From assembly GCA_051453625.1 (NCBI GenBank), contig JBOZIK010000001.1:177648485-177712484 (forward strand): a stretch of DNA of 64,000 nt. Reading direction: 5' to 3'. The notes beneath the pieces are model-generated. The model ran no database searches. It was not told where the DNA came from and worked only from the letters and a program-made list of their open reading frames with translations. Each line of letters opens with the position of its first letter. The first letter of the stretch is position 1. The DNA is from Welwitschia mirabilis. Its lineage: Eukaryota > Gnetophyta > Gnetopsida > Welwitschiales. Of the stretch, positions 35,151 through 46,420 are shown piece by piece. The position numbers were made by a program, and so were the translations under genes.

Positions 35151-37861
35151 TTTAGAGTAGAATTGTGAAGCTCTCTTTAGGGTTTTTCTGAGCCCTCTTG
35201 TTATGGATTCTTAGGCTTATTTTTTTGTCCTTTTCTCTCTAATTCTTCTAGCTTTATTTTTCATCCTTTTGTTAAGATAAAATACAAACTTATTTTTTAG
35301 AGGGACATCTATTTTTCCAAAAGGGTAAAAGGTTTTGGTTAAGCGGATTTTTTTTTTTTTAAATAAAGGAGGGTCATTTTTTTTAAAGAAAATAAAATTT
35401 ATTTAAGGTGTTTTCCCCTTTTTTTAAAATAAAATTTATTTTTAAATATAAAATAATATTAGTTTTTTGGTTTTATTTGGTTTTACAGGTTTTTGACCAT
35501 CGCCACTTATGTTCTGCTTGTATTGCAACCAACATAAGTGCATCATTTACTATCACTAAGCTACACTCCTACTACTATAGCCTACTCCATATCTAGCTAT
35601 AGATCTACATGATCTAATTAATTAAGTGTAGTGTGAGATTTTTCTGCAAACCCATACTAAGTAAACATTTCTTGCAAGCACTAAGTACTTATAGTCTCTA
35701 CCACCATTAGTATTTACCACTGCTATGCCAATCTTCGTGTGCCTGTGCTCCACTAGCCCCTGCTCTATAAAGCCACCAGCTCACTACATATCTATTTGGT
35801 GCTCCAATTCCTTCACTTAGATGTAGCACTCATCATCGTTAACCCACTGTAGGCCTATCCACTACTCCAATCCCATTACTTTATTACCATCATTGTATGG
35901 TCAATCTAATTACCTTTACCCTATACAAGTCTCTGCAGCTCTCACTAATACTCATTATCTTCAGATCTTTCTTTACATTAGTGGTTATTAATGCTATTAG
36001 AGATCCCCATTTCTTTTCTATCCTATAGTTCTTTTCTACATGGTATCTTGCATTGATCATCACTTTCTATGATCGTCAGTGTAGTTTTAGACCTTGCTAC
36101 TAATACAAGAGATATCACTTAATTACTAGATTCTGGCCATTACTAACTAGTCTTGTTGGAGTTATTGTAATACAATCTCTGTGGCTGATCCTTGCATGGA
36201 TTTTATCTCTCATGATGGGCTTAAATAATTAGAAATTCAATAGAAAGACAATGGTAAATTGTAGTGTCGTAATTCTAGGAATCTAAGGTGGGTTTTGATA
36301 TATAATATAGAAAATAAAGGATCTTTTACATGTTATAGCATTTAACATCTCCCTAAGTAATCTACTTGCTATTCTAGCTATGCACTATAATGTTGGTCTT
36401 AGTCTTAGATCTTCACTAATTGACAACTCCTGCCATTATTTATTATAACATCCTTTAGTCTGCTATCAATATTTTACCTTATTTAAAATATTTTATGCAT
36501 TTACAAATTCTTCAAAAATTTGATGCATCTAATTTTTTCTAAGATCATTTATCACATATTCTTTTAGTATTGCATCTGTTAATCATTAACAAAATGTTGG
36601 TGTAGAGATAGAATAGTTTGTGTGATAAGAAGAAGTAAGAGGTTTAATTCCAAGTTGTGAGAATTTTTTTTTAAAATTTTGTGCTGGCCTTTCTCTATTT
36701 CTATGCACATATAGAATTGTTACCCATTGTCCATCTCTTAGATCTATGCTATGCACATGAGTTTTAGTTATCCATTATTTAGCTTTTTTATTTTACATAC
36801 ATAGGCATTTTTAGCTTTTTCTTGTTTTGACACTAAATTTCTTGGTTTTCTAAGTTTTTACAACATTTTTTACTTTGTAAGCCCAAAACTTAGTCTTTTA
36901 AACCTCTCCTAGTGATTTTTCAAGGTTTTTTGGGCATTTTTATAATTATTCTAAGCCCTTAATCTTTGTTTTTCTCTCTATTTCTCATCTAGTTAAGTTT
37001 GGAATGTGGAGTAAGATCTACATGACTACTAATACTTCTTCTTCTTCTTATTTTAACTTCACTAGGCTCAACTTTGTAATTTGAATAGATTAAGCTAAGT
37101 TAAGATGTTAAGAAAGATCCACTTAATTTAACTACACCAAGTCATCCCTATTCTATGTGTGTTCTGGTGTATCTATCTTTGGTGTTTTTCCTATAATTTT
37201 TTTCACATTGAACTTTAAATTTTTGTGATTAAGGTTTTAAAATTGAAAATTACGTTCATCCTAATCACATCATATCCTTCACTAGTATTAAGTCATAGTT
37301 GGTGGTTGACATGGAGAGCATTATATAAACAGAGATCTATGTTAGACTAAACTACTTTCTAAGGTTATTGTATAATCCTTAACTATCTTAACTATGAAGT
37401 TTAGGTTGTACAGAGAGTTGTATCTCTCTCAAGTGACAATGTCCCAAGTGTCTTGAGGTCTATATTCCCATGAAAACCTTAATAATTAACAGTATATTAG
37501 ATGAAGGCCAAAGGCATAGTGGTAGGATCTACTTGGATTTCATCACTAAGTTGACAAGAAGAAATAAGTATAATTAATTTCAAAATTTACTAAGTCTAGT
37601 GTATAAATAGATCATTGACATTACTTAGTACTCTTCCTTAAGGGGGGTATATAGCTCAAGTAATCAAAACTAGTCAATAACTTGAATGTCCCCTTAACAT
37701 AACTCATATTTTGGCTTTTTACTTTTTTTATAAGATAAGAGTAGCATCCTTAGAAAGGATGTGATTACTATCTGGTTTTAGGAGCACACTCTAAAATTGA
37801 CCAATCTTGGCATTTCATTACTTAATAATCCATTTAGGATACCTTTCATTAAAATATACTT
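35151..37861. other. Unassigned sequence following the copia primer site
   Basis: 2.7 kb without a recognisable copia gag or pol domain in any frame. The stretch 35500-36100 is less AT-rich than its surroundings but has no long ORF. If a copia element started at 34992, its interior is too decayed for me to read or has been replaced. A CTTAAGGGGGG purine run at about 37638 could be a polypurine tract, but no LTR could be tied to it. Confidence 0.35.
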
Positions 37862-39102
37862 TATTGGATCGAGAGTCCTAGAAGAAAGGTGAATTGGATA
37901 AAATCAATTAAATCACTTCAAAAAAATATCTTTACTAAAAATAAATACTAATATATGTATGTAAATAAAAATGAAACTATTCTAAAAAATAAGAAACAGT
38001 AAGCACAGAAATACTAAATAGAAAGTACACAATGTTTATCATGGTTTAGAAAACCCCTACTTCGCTCTCGACGATCAGCTTCTATTCAAGCCTGATTTTG
38101 ATATTTATAATCTTTTTCTAGGTATTTTAGATTTACTCATAACTTTTACAAATGGTCTTTTCTAAGGCTCAGTTTCAACCTTTTGCAACAAAGTGAAGTG
38201 ATAACAATGGTGTACTAAAATGCATAGGTTTCACCTGATTTTGGCTCAAGAATAGCATTGCTACACTACTTGAGAAGATGATACAATATGAAAGTATACA
38301 GTGCAACTGACTTTACCAAGTATGCAAAAATAACAATAGTTATTAATTCAGTTTTGTTCAGGTAGGATATACAAATAAGTACAACGAATGATTTCAAAAA
38401 CATTAAAAAGTGGTATAGTGATTTTGACTCTTGGCAAATATATAGTGGAAGACTTTTAGGATTTTTACAAGTAAGAAGACCTTCCAATGGATAGAAAATG
38501 AGGTCATAATAGCTATAAAAATTCCCTTTTCATCATGAATGGTCTAACCCTTAGAAGTCTAGTTGATTCCATTTGATGCCATCACTGAAGTCAGTTACCC
38601 TTATGTTATTCTAGTTGATCTCTATTTCTTATAATTTCATATCTAATCAACCCCTTAGAGCCCAGTTGACAACTTATCTAGTTATTTGCATATTCATCTA
38701 GTTACTCATTTGGTTAAGAAAAATTGCAATATTATTTTTCACTCTAGGTTTGGTTAACCCCTTACTACCAATGGGTAAATATTACTCCAGGTCTAGTTGA
38801 TCCCTTAATAATCTAGTTGACCCTTTAATGATCAGCTATAAATTATTGGATTTACAAGTCCGATCGACCCCTTATGTATCTAATCAACTCCTCTAATACT
38901 CGTTTATTTCTGTATATGCNNNNNNNNNNGAAGCTAAGTTGACCCCTAAAAGGATATAAAAACTAATAGGTTTAGGTTCCAATTGAGATAAATTATTTTA
39001 GATTCTAACCTATAATGACTAATATTTTTTGACAAGATACAACATGTTTTACTAAATAGAAAACATTAGTTTAACATTACATTAACAAATAATAACTTAA
39101 CA
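37862..39102 (-). repeat. Copia LTR, lower copy
   Basis: Aligns along its length with the LTR at 48123-49392, sharing 'gatcagcttctatcaagcc', 'ggctcaagaatagcattgctacactactt' and the terminal AATAACTTAACA. It carries many TCTAGTTGACCCCT-like units (about 38550-38940). The TG start has decayed (TATTGG in place of TGTAGG). There is no primer site at one end and no polypurine tract at the other, so it is either a solo LTR or the 3' LTR of the copia element, displaced by the LINE sequence at 39103-42200. N at 38920-38929. Confidence 0.7.
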
Positions 39103-39879
39103 GATGTATGATATGAACATCTTAAATAATATATTTACATCCTCTAATCATATATGGGCTACAAATAAGATTCTCATAAAAAAAATAACAACACTTAGAT
39201 TTTAAAATAGAAATGAAAGCATCCTACCATAACTAATTTAGATTCAAAAGATATTAGCTAAGTAGAGAAACTATTAATAAGATGGTGTATGAAATGTGAA
39301 GCTAATATGATGAAAGCAATCTTTAAATCTTCTTTTTAATGTCCTCTAATCATATAAAATATATTTTTAATATCCAAGTCAAAGGAAAAAAAATTCCAAA
39401 TCTTAAATTAAAATAAATGTTTTATTGGATTAGCTATATGAAATATGGTGCTGGAAGAAGAAAGATTTATAGATCATGAAGGAGAAATAGAAATTTTAAT
39501 GGATTTGTATGAGTTATATAAGAATAAGAAAATTTATTGAAGGCATTATTCAAGGATTTAATCATTATAAAAAGAAGTGTTTCATTGAAAGTTATTTTCT
39601 AAAACATATTTTAAAAATTGAAATGTGAACCAAATAAAAAGGTTTAAAATAAATGATTAAAAAATATCAAAGAAAAAATATGTCCGCAAAATCTAGGGAA
39701 TACTAAAAAAGTAAAAAGTTAAAGCATAGCTAATAAAAGAGTGTACTAAATAGAAAATGATGGACCCCATTAAGGCATGAAGAATAATGAAATTTTTAGT
39801 TTACATGGCTAGTAAATATATTCTTATAAGAAATTCACTAGGTATCTTCTAGAAAACATCATAAATATGCAAAATAATA
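39103..39879. other. Unassigned sequence between copia LTR and LINE fragment
   Basis: AT-rich, no domain recognised. A plus-strand segment near 39480 (EIEILMDLYELYKNKK) might be the region between endonuclease and RT of a LINE, but the match is too weak to call. Confidence 0.3.
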
Positions 39880-40810
39880 TGTTCTAGAGGGGTAATATAA
39901 GGAGGAAATTAATTTTACTAATATCATAGTTATTCCAAAAAACCTAGAATAATGTTATTATGTGAGACTTTAGATTAATCAAGATGTGTAACATAGTTTT
40001 AAAAATTCATGTTAAAGCTCTTATTTGTAGGATTTCCTTACTATTTTCTAAGACTTATTAAATATAAGTCTATTTATAACTAGATCATTTTAAATCATGA
40101 ATTAATTAATCTTAGTAAAAGTTACAAATTTCTAGTAATCTTCATCAAAATTCTTATAGAAAAATATTATGATATAGTTAGCTAAAAAGCTTTAGTAAAC
40201 ATGATGCTAAATAAAGAATTTATCTCTTAAATGTTGTAAAATATTGTTAAAATTATAAAGTACTATCATATTTCTAGTCAAAATTAATGAAAACTCATAT
40301 AATTCATTTCAATTAAATAGAGGTTTATAACAAAGAGATTTATTATCATCCTATAATTTTACTTTAATTATGGATATTATGATTTTTTACCCTTTAAGAA
40401 CCATAAATAAAAAGGACTTTTCATTAGAAATCAAATGTTTCTAAATAATTACTATTCTAATAGTGTTTTATTAACTACAAAATCTAGTAAGGAGATACTA
40501 TAGTAATAGTTAATAACATTGAGAAGTTTAACAATCAAATATATTTACATACTAACTAGGAGAAATCTAACATGTATGTCTTTAACAAATATTTGGATAA
40601 GAATATAACTATTCTTAATGAAATAGAAATAAAAGAAGAAATGGAGAGTGATGTTTACTTAGGCATTATGATGAAGAACACAAAAACTAGTACTTAGATA
40701 AATCTACTAGAATTAATTAGTAAAAGAAAAAAACATTTACATAATAGATGCTTACCACTTAAGCTAAAAATATTCTAATTAATGTATGCATTCACATGAT
40801 TACAAAATAT
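39880..40810 (+). pseudogene. LINE reverse transcriptase fragment 1
   Basis: Heavily decayed plant L1-type RT on the plus strand. Visible pieces are NIIVIPKN (family ITLIPK), the stretch aligning with RPISLCNV..KI..K.L..RL, then KINENSYNSFQLNRGL (about 40288) followed by LLSSYNFTLIMDI. These match VNG...SF...RGLRQGDPLSPYLF.L.MD. Further on, YLGIMMKNTKT and LPLKLKIF match the YLGIPL and LSLAGR regions. Stops occur every few codons. The catalytic YADD box could not be found. Confidence 0.55.
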
Positions 40811-41329
40811 GTTATAGTCTTAATTTATCTATCCAATTTTTTTAGCTAATTAAATAGTTAAGGATTAATTGTAAATATGACTTTATTCAGCTCCTCTACC
40901 TTGGCCTCACATTTCTTTGGTCTTCTAACTATATTGAATTAATTCTTTGACCCATAAATAATACTTTTCTAATTATAGATATTACATTTTTATGGTAATT
41001 ATGCTCAAATTTGGATGTGATTGGATACACTAGGATATGATCATTAGAAAAACAATTATACTATCGCTTTTGGTACTATAAGTATCAAGATTTTAGTTGT
41101 TAAAAATCTAAGTATTACAATTTTATACAACATTATTGATCTAGTAAATCTTAGAATGAAGCTCATGATGTACCTAACATTTTAATTTCCTAAACTTCAA
41201 CTACTCTAAAGCCTATAATAACATTTCATAAAATTTTATTTTAAAGATGCTTTAATAAATTGGATTTGTATAAGGCTCTCTTTAATTTATTAAGATGATT
41301 TTATTAGATACCTATGCTCATGTCTATGA
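40811..41329. other. Unassigned sequence between two LINE fragments
   Basis: AT-rich with no recognisable motif. Confidence 0.3.
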
Positions 41330-42200
41330 TAATAGGTGTACTTCATCTCTCTTTTAATTAAAGAGGTCAACTTAAAAAGACTCCCTGTAACACCTTATTT
41401 ATCATTGTTATAAATGTTTTAGGCCATCTTATTGAGTCAAGCTTAACTTTAGGTTTTTTTCATAATCTTTTTATTTATAATCACCTTGGCTAAATTTTCA
41501 TTGATTACTATTTTGATAACTCTTTATGCTCAGTTTTCAATAATCCCTTTCACATTATTTTTTTACTTTAGTTCCTTAAGATCTATTGCTAAGATTCTAG
41601 CTTTAGCATTAATTCTAATAAATTTGGTTATTTTTTCTTTAGGTTGATTAATAATTACTAAGATTATTTGGAATAGAATATTATATTACATCAAAATTTT
41701 AAGATTCTTAATTTGCGTTTGACTTTAATATCTCACTTTCCAGTTGTTATCATGAGCTATTAAAAAAATTCATCAAAAGACTTAAGCATGCCTTTTTAGA
41801 AATCTGTCTTTAATTAGAAAAACTATTTTATATAATATAATTATTAATATCACTCATCCATTTTATTTCATAACTCTAGCTCCCTTTACTTCCTCTTATG
41901 ATAAGATGATTATGATTTTAAGGGATTTTCTTTAGTATTCTACATATCCTTAACATAAAGGCTTTATTAGAGTTTCTTGGGATGTATGCAATCATCTCAA
42001 AGATTTAGGAGAGTTTGGAATAAAGGATGTATTTAGTCAATAAAAGGCTCTAGGTTCTCATTAGTAAGTCACGGTTAGTAATAGAGATGTGTATTAGAGG
42101 GTTCTTGTGATAAATTCAATTCAATATGCTCTTCCTCTTAGTAGGAAATCTTGGTCTTCCTTTTTCTAGTAGAAGACACTATGTCTTATTCTTTCCCCAT
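41330..42200 (+). pseudogene. LINE reverse transcriptase fragment 2
   Basis: A second LINE RT piece on the plus strand. It starts again at the RQGDPLSPYL region (LKRLPVTPYLSLL, about 41370) and runs through FYFSSLRSIAKI to VSWDVCNHLKDLGEFGIKDV and KALGSH (about 41975-42065), which match the I.W..VC.PK..GGLGI.N....N.AL motif downstream of RT. Because the SPYL motif is met twice (about 40340 and 41370), this is a different copy from fragment 1. Confidence 0.55.
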
Positions 42201-43147
42201 TAAATTACATTATTTCATCTTTCTTAATGTTATCTAAAATTNNNNNNNNNNNNNNNNNNNNNNNNNNNNNNNNNNNNNNNNNNNNNNNNNNNNNNNNNNN
42301 NNNNNNNNNNNNNNNNNNNNNNNNNNNNNNNNNNNNNNNNNAACCTTTAAAGATATGCATGCGAGACAACATCACACATCCAACGGCTGACATGGAGTTG
42401 AGGGTTTATAGTTTTAGGTGAAACTGGACTTTATACTAATGATAGAGATTAGCAACTAGCACTGAGTAAGATAAAGCCTTAGTCCTATGATACTCTAACT
42501 GGGAGACTATATTCTTCAGTATTATGGCAAGGGAATTAATAAAGTGCCTATTTCCTACCAAGTACATCAAATAGGCCCTATATTAGAGGTCTTATTACAA
42601 TGACCCACCAAAGGTAAGAAATTATAGGTAAAAACTAAATGTAAAAACTTGTACTTTGGGATAAGGAAAGAAGTAGAAAGGGTGGTTTTCCACCTGTAAA
42701 ACGTACCATAAAGTTTCCTTATTACCTTTGATTTGTCTTCCATGGAGTCACAAAGAGACCAAAACTCATCATAGTCTCCTCTTAAAAGATTAGCAACTAC
42801 AGAATGTAGTTTGCAATAACCCTTATCTTCTTTCCCAAAACCAGGGTTTCCAGGGTTGTGTTATTGGCATCATAAGAGGAATTGTAGTAGAACATCCTCA
42901 TAAGAAAAGGGTAGCAAGGTTCTGAAACATTAAGAAAATAATAAAGATCCAAATATTGCAAAAATAGCATTACATCTCTAAGATCCTTAAGCTCTGTAGT
43001 GGTAATAACCCTTTTTTGGCACACTGGCTTTTTCTCAAACTTCTCAGAGAATTTGTTTAAAGCTTCTTTAAATATTTCCTTATAGAAATAAGAAGGATCT
43101 CTATTGGCTACCTCCTTTTTCTACCTTCTAGACGTACCCTCATCCAT
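42201..43147 (-). pseudogene. Copia accessory ORF, copy 1 (plant transposon protein-like)
   Basis: Lies downstream of the copia RNase H on the same strand. From an ATG at 43147 it reads MDEGTSRR, a stop, then KKEVANRDPSYFYKEIFKEA, NKFSEKFEKKPVCQKRVITT, ELKDLRDVMLFLQYLDLYYF, MRMFYYNSSYDANNTTLETL and VLGKKIRVIANYI. After a frame change it continues with DEFWSLCDSMEDK, YRWKTTLSTSFLIPKYKFLH and NFLPLVGHCNKTSNIG, and in another frame LAIILKNIVSQLEYHRTKAL. From memory this order (FY.N..YD, then a lone-standing HN..P..GH region, then ..YRT.AL.Y) resembles the 'putative plant transposon protein' domain. SIRE-type copia elements are known to carry an extra ORF after pol. A gap (42242-42341) removes part of the C-terminal region. 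Confidence 0.6.
42242..42341. other. Assembly gap (N)
   Basis: 100 N at the junction between the LINE fragment and the accessory ORF copy 1, so the exact insertion point cannot be read. Confidence 0.95.
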
Positions 43148-43477
43148 TGCAGCTATGTGACAGGAACTTAGAAATAAGAAAAATCTAAAAGAAACACTAG
43201 ACCTAAAGGAGATAGGTGACTAGCAGATAATGAATAGGGTTTGGGATCCACTAGTTTTAAAAAGAAGGGTTATTAGGTAATATTTAATAAAGAAATTGGG
43301 TCCACTAATTATACTATCACACTATAACCCTACAGGTCTGGTCGACCGATTTGAGTTCTAGTCAACCCATTGAAACACACATCATAGTACTTTAGGGTCT
43401 GGGCAATCGAGTTTTCAGTCTGGTCGACTAACCACCTCTGATCGACTAAATTATATATCTACTCAACCATCTTATAA
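43148..43477 (-). other. Linker between RNase H and accessory ORF, with GTCGACC-like repeats
   Basis: At 43330-43470 it contains five or six units such as TCTGGTCGACCGAT, TCTAGTCAACCC and GATCGACTAAAT. The same motif fills the LTRs of this element. Confidence 0.6.
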
Positions 43478-44152
43478 TCAGCTAAAGGATAGAGAAATAA
43501 CCCCTATTTTATTCTGAAGATGAAGAAAACTATCAAAACTTAGGGGTCTAGTAAAGATATCAATGAGTTCTCTTAAAAAATGATGTCTTAGTTCAATGTG
43601 TTTAGTTTTAGAACATTGAATAAGATTTTTAGAAATATTTATCGCATTAGTGTTATCACAAAAAATAGGAACTTGTTCAAAAACTATACCAAAATCCTTT
43701 ATTATTTCCTTCATTCAAAGGAGATGAGCACAACTTCTTCCTGTTGTAATATACTTGATTTCTGCTATTGAAAGGGAGATCGAATTTAAATTTTTATTGG
43801 TCCATCCTATTAAGCATGATCCTAATAGAAAATAATTACCACTTATACTTTTTCTATAGTCCTTGCACCCAACCCAATATACATCACTAAATCCTACAAC
43901 TTCAAAATATTTTTTCATAGGATACCATAATCCAAAATCACATGTGCCTTTTATTAATCTTATTATCCTTTTGATTGCTTGTAGGTGTGATTCTTTCAAT
44001 TGGATTTGATATCTTACACAAACACCAATACTAAACATTATACTGGGTCTACTTGCAGATAGGTATAATAAGCTTCCTATCATACTTCCATAAAGCTTCT
44101 GATTGACTAATTTTTCATCTTCATCTAGACTGAATTTATAAGAGGTTGACAT
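43478..44152 (-). pseudogene. Copia RNase H domain (SIRE-like)
   Basis: C-terminal end of the copia polyprotein, which degrades the RNA strand during reverse transcription. The first part (44152-43715) reads LVNQKLYGSMIGSLLYLSAS, RPSIMFSIGVCVRYQ, KESHLQAIKRIIRLIKGT, VVGFSDVYWVGCKDYRKSIS (family YSDADWAGC..DRKS) and SIAEIKYITTGRSCAHLL. After a stop, 43714-43478 continues MKEIIKDFGI, VPIFCDNTNAINISKNLIQ, SKTKHIELRHHFLRE and then directly IDIFTRPLS. About 20 residues normally found between HHFLRE and DIFTKPL are missing. The pattern CxSAxLL...CDNxxAIN fits the SIRE/Tork group. Confidence 0.85.
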
Positions 44153-45000
44153 AGGTGTGTCAGTTGTTTTAGCATTCTCTAATCCAAATTATTTAATCAA
44201 ATCCTTTGCATACTTACATTGAGATATAAAAATTTCATTCTTTGATTACTTAATCTATAAGCCAAGAAACATTCTAACTTCACCAAATAAGCTCATATCA
44301 AAATGTGTTATCATGATATTTGCAAACTATTTTGATAAAACTTTGCTAGAGGCACCAAAAATAATATCATCCACATAAATTTGTATAATTATAAAATTAT
44401 TTTTCAAGTTTTTAACAAATAATGTTTTATCTACTGTTCCATGGATATAATCATTTTCATTTAGAGATGTGGCTAGCTTTTATACCAAGCTCTTGGAGCT
44501 TTCTTTAACCCATATAAAGCCTTCTTAAGTCTATACACATAATCAGATTTATGAGGATCTACAAATCCTTGTAGTTGTTTTATATACACTTCTTCATTTA
44601 GGGTTCCATTTAAAAAGGTACTTTTACATCCATTTGATACACTTTGATATTCTTAAAGGTTGTATAAGATAAAAACATTCTAATGATATGAAGCCTTACA
44701 ACTGGAGCAAACGTGTCACCTACATCAATGCCTTCAATTTGATTATAGCCTTGTGCCACTAATCTTACTTTATTTTTATCACATTATTTTTCTCATCACA
44801 TATTTTTATCCTTTAGCCTTTCGACAAGCTTCCATACGTTATTTCTTTTAAATTGTTATAACTCATCTTGCATGACCATCATCCATTCTTCATGGGATTC
44901 TGCTTCTTCAAACTTCTTAGGTTCAATTTGCAAAACATAATAAATGTGGGTATAGAAATTCTTCATAGAGTTTCTTGTCCTTATCTTTAAGCTGACTTTT
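44153..45000 (-). pseudogene. Copia reverse transcriptase domain
   Basis: Makes the element's DNA copy. Pieces are visible in three frames: KVYQMDVK (about 44650, first catalytic Asp kept), [12 protein letters not shown]-like sequence, [18 protein letters not shown] (about 44480-44540), and an intact YVDDIIFGASSKVLSK box (about 44335-44375, both Asp kept). GEVRMFLGL and SQCKYAKDLIK follow downstream. Several single-base frameshifts break the reading frame. Among the retroelement RTs in this window this is the only one with its whole catalytic triad readable. Confidence 0.8.
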
Positions 45001-46020
45001 CCAATAATAGATCCTAAAAGGTGATCTTTTAGCACATTAAACTTTTTAGTAGTGACTTCTTTTGTAGGAACTTCTTCTTCTTTTTTAGTAGAAGTTTCTT
45101 TTGTTATGAAGGTACCTGGAGATATGTTTTCTTCATCACTAAAAGGGATATATTTTGTGATAACATCATCTATTTACACATTTATTGATTCTTCCATAGT
45201 TAAGATTCTCTTATTGAAAACATGATAAGCTCTACTTCTAGTTGAATATCCCAAAAATGTTATTTTATTAGCCTTAGATTCAAATTTTCTTAGTTATTTT
45301 CTATCCTTTAATACATAACACTTACTCCCTAAGACTTTAAAATAAGAAATGTTTGGTTGTCTTTCTTTTTGCAACTCGTAAGTGTTTTATCCATTCTAGG
45401 TATAAGTAAACTTTGTTAATGATATAACACACAGTGCTAACAGCTTCAGCCCAAAAAGATTTTAGAACCTCCTTATCATTCAACATAGTTCTTTCCATTT
45501 CTTAGAGGACTCTATTCTTTCTCTCAGCAATTTCATTTTGTTGAAGTATTTTAGGGGCAGATAATTGATGATCAATACCATTGTTAATATAAAACTTTTT
45601 AAATAAATGGTTTCCAAACTCGTCACCATAATCGCTTATTATTTTCTTTATAGTATAGCCTTTCTCGTTTTGAATTTTATTGCATATTTCAACATAATGT
45701 TTATATGTTTTAGATTTGTTTATAAGAAATAAAACCCATGTATATCTTGAAAAATCATCAACCATGACTAGAAAATAGTATTTACCACCTAAACTTTGAG
45801 TTTGAACTGGTTCTACTAAGTTCATATGATTAAGTTCTAAAGGCATGGTTGTGGAAACTTAGTGTTTACTTTTGTGTGATGTTATTATTTGTTTTCCTTT
45901 TTGGCATGCATCACAAAGAACATGTTTTTTAACATTTATTTTTGGAATTCCTTTTAAAATTTTTTTTAATAATTAATTTTTAAATGATTGTAATTCACCT
46001 GTCTAAAATTTTATGCTAAA
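45001..46020 (-). pseudogene. Copia integrase domain
   Basis: Inserts element DNA into the genome. The zinc-finger end reads KHVLCDACQKGKQIITSHKSKH (about 45885-45920). The core is one open frame at 45846-45502 with MPLELNHMNLVEPVQTQSLGGKYYFLVMVDDFSRYTWVLF (given here in two parts: MPLELNHMNLVEPV, then LVMVDDFSRYTWVLF), KIISDYGDEF, INNGIDHQLSAP and NEIAERKNR. The first catalytic Asp, in family HMD, is Asn here (codon 45820-45822). The second (SDYGDEF) and the Glu (AERKN) are kept. The C-terminal half (about 45001-45500) is present only as fragments. Confidence 0.8.
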
Positions 46021-46025
46021 GCTCT

Positions 46026-46420
46026 TTAATTAACATGAAAAAAATAACAAGTAGAAAATGATTGATCCATGCTATAGACATTATCTATTCTACTTGCTTT
46101 AAGAATAATATCATTTGTTTTATCATGTCTAACTTCATATTTAGTACTATCAAAAATGACCTTATGACCTTTATCATAAATTTGACTAATACTAATGAAA
46201 CTATGCTTCAAACCATTCACATACAAAACTTCATTTATTTTTAGGTACGTTATCTCCATCAATGCTTCTGATTCCTTCGATTTTGGCTCTTTCATTATAA
46301 CTAAAAGTAAATTATTCTTCATCAAAGTTATTTAGTTATTTGAATCTAGACTTTTCTCTCATCATATGTCAAGAGCAACCCCTATCCAAATACCATTTAG
46401 TAATGTTTGAATCCTTGAAA
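46026..46420 (-). pseudogene. Copia protease and pre-integrase region
   Basis: The aspartic protease active site is at about 46350-46390 and reads WYLDRGCSxHMMREKSRFK. The family motif is D-S-G-C-S-R-H-M: the Ser is Arg and the Arg codon is a TGA stop, as expected for CGA changed to TGA. Downstream, the frame 46325-46026 reads EITYLKINEVLYVNGLKHSF, SISQIYDKGHKVIFDSTKYE and RIDNVYSMD, which is the stretch between protease and the integrase zinc finger in this group (family ..VLLVDGLKHNLLSISQLCDKG..V.F). Confidence 0.8.

Noticed and set aside
34985-35160. tRNA gene at the TGATATCAGAGC site
   Set aside because: Only the 3'-end complement is present and no cloverleaf can be formed; it is a retroelement primer site.
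38266-38487. 73-codon minus-strand ORF (and 48414-48605, 48836-49087)
   Set aside because: They lie inside copia LTRs, and the corresponding frames are not conserved between the two LTR copies.
37862-39102. 5-bp target duplication around the lower copia LTR
   Set aside because: Flanks (about tactt and gatgt) do not match, so insertion of this LTR as a simple element cannot be shown.
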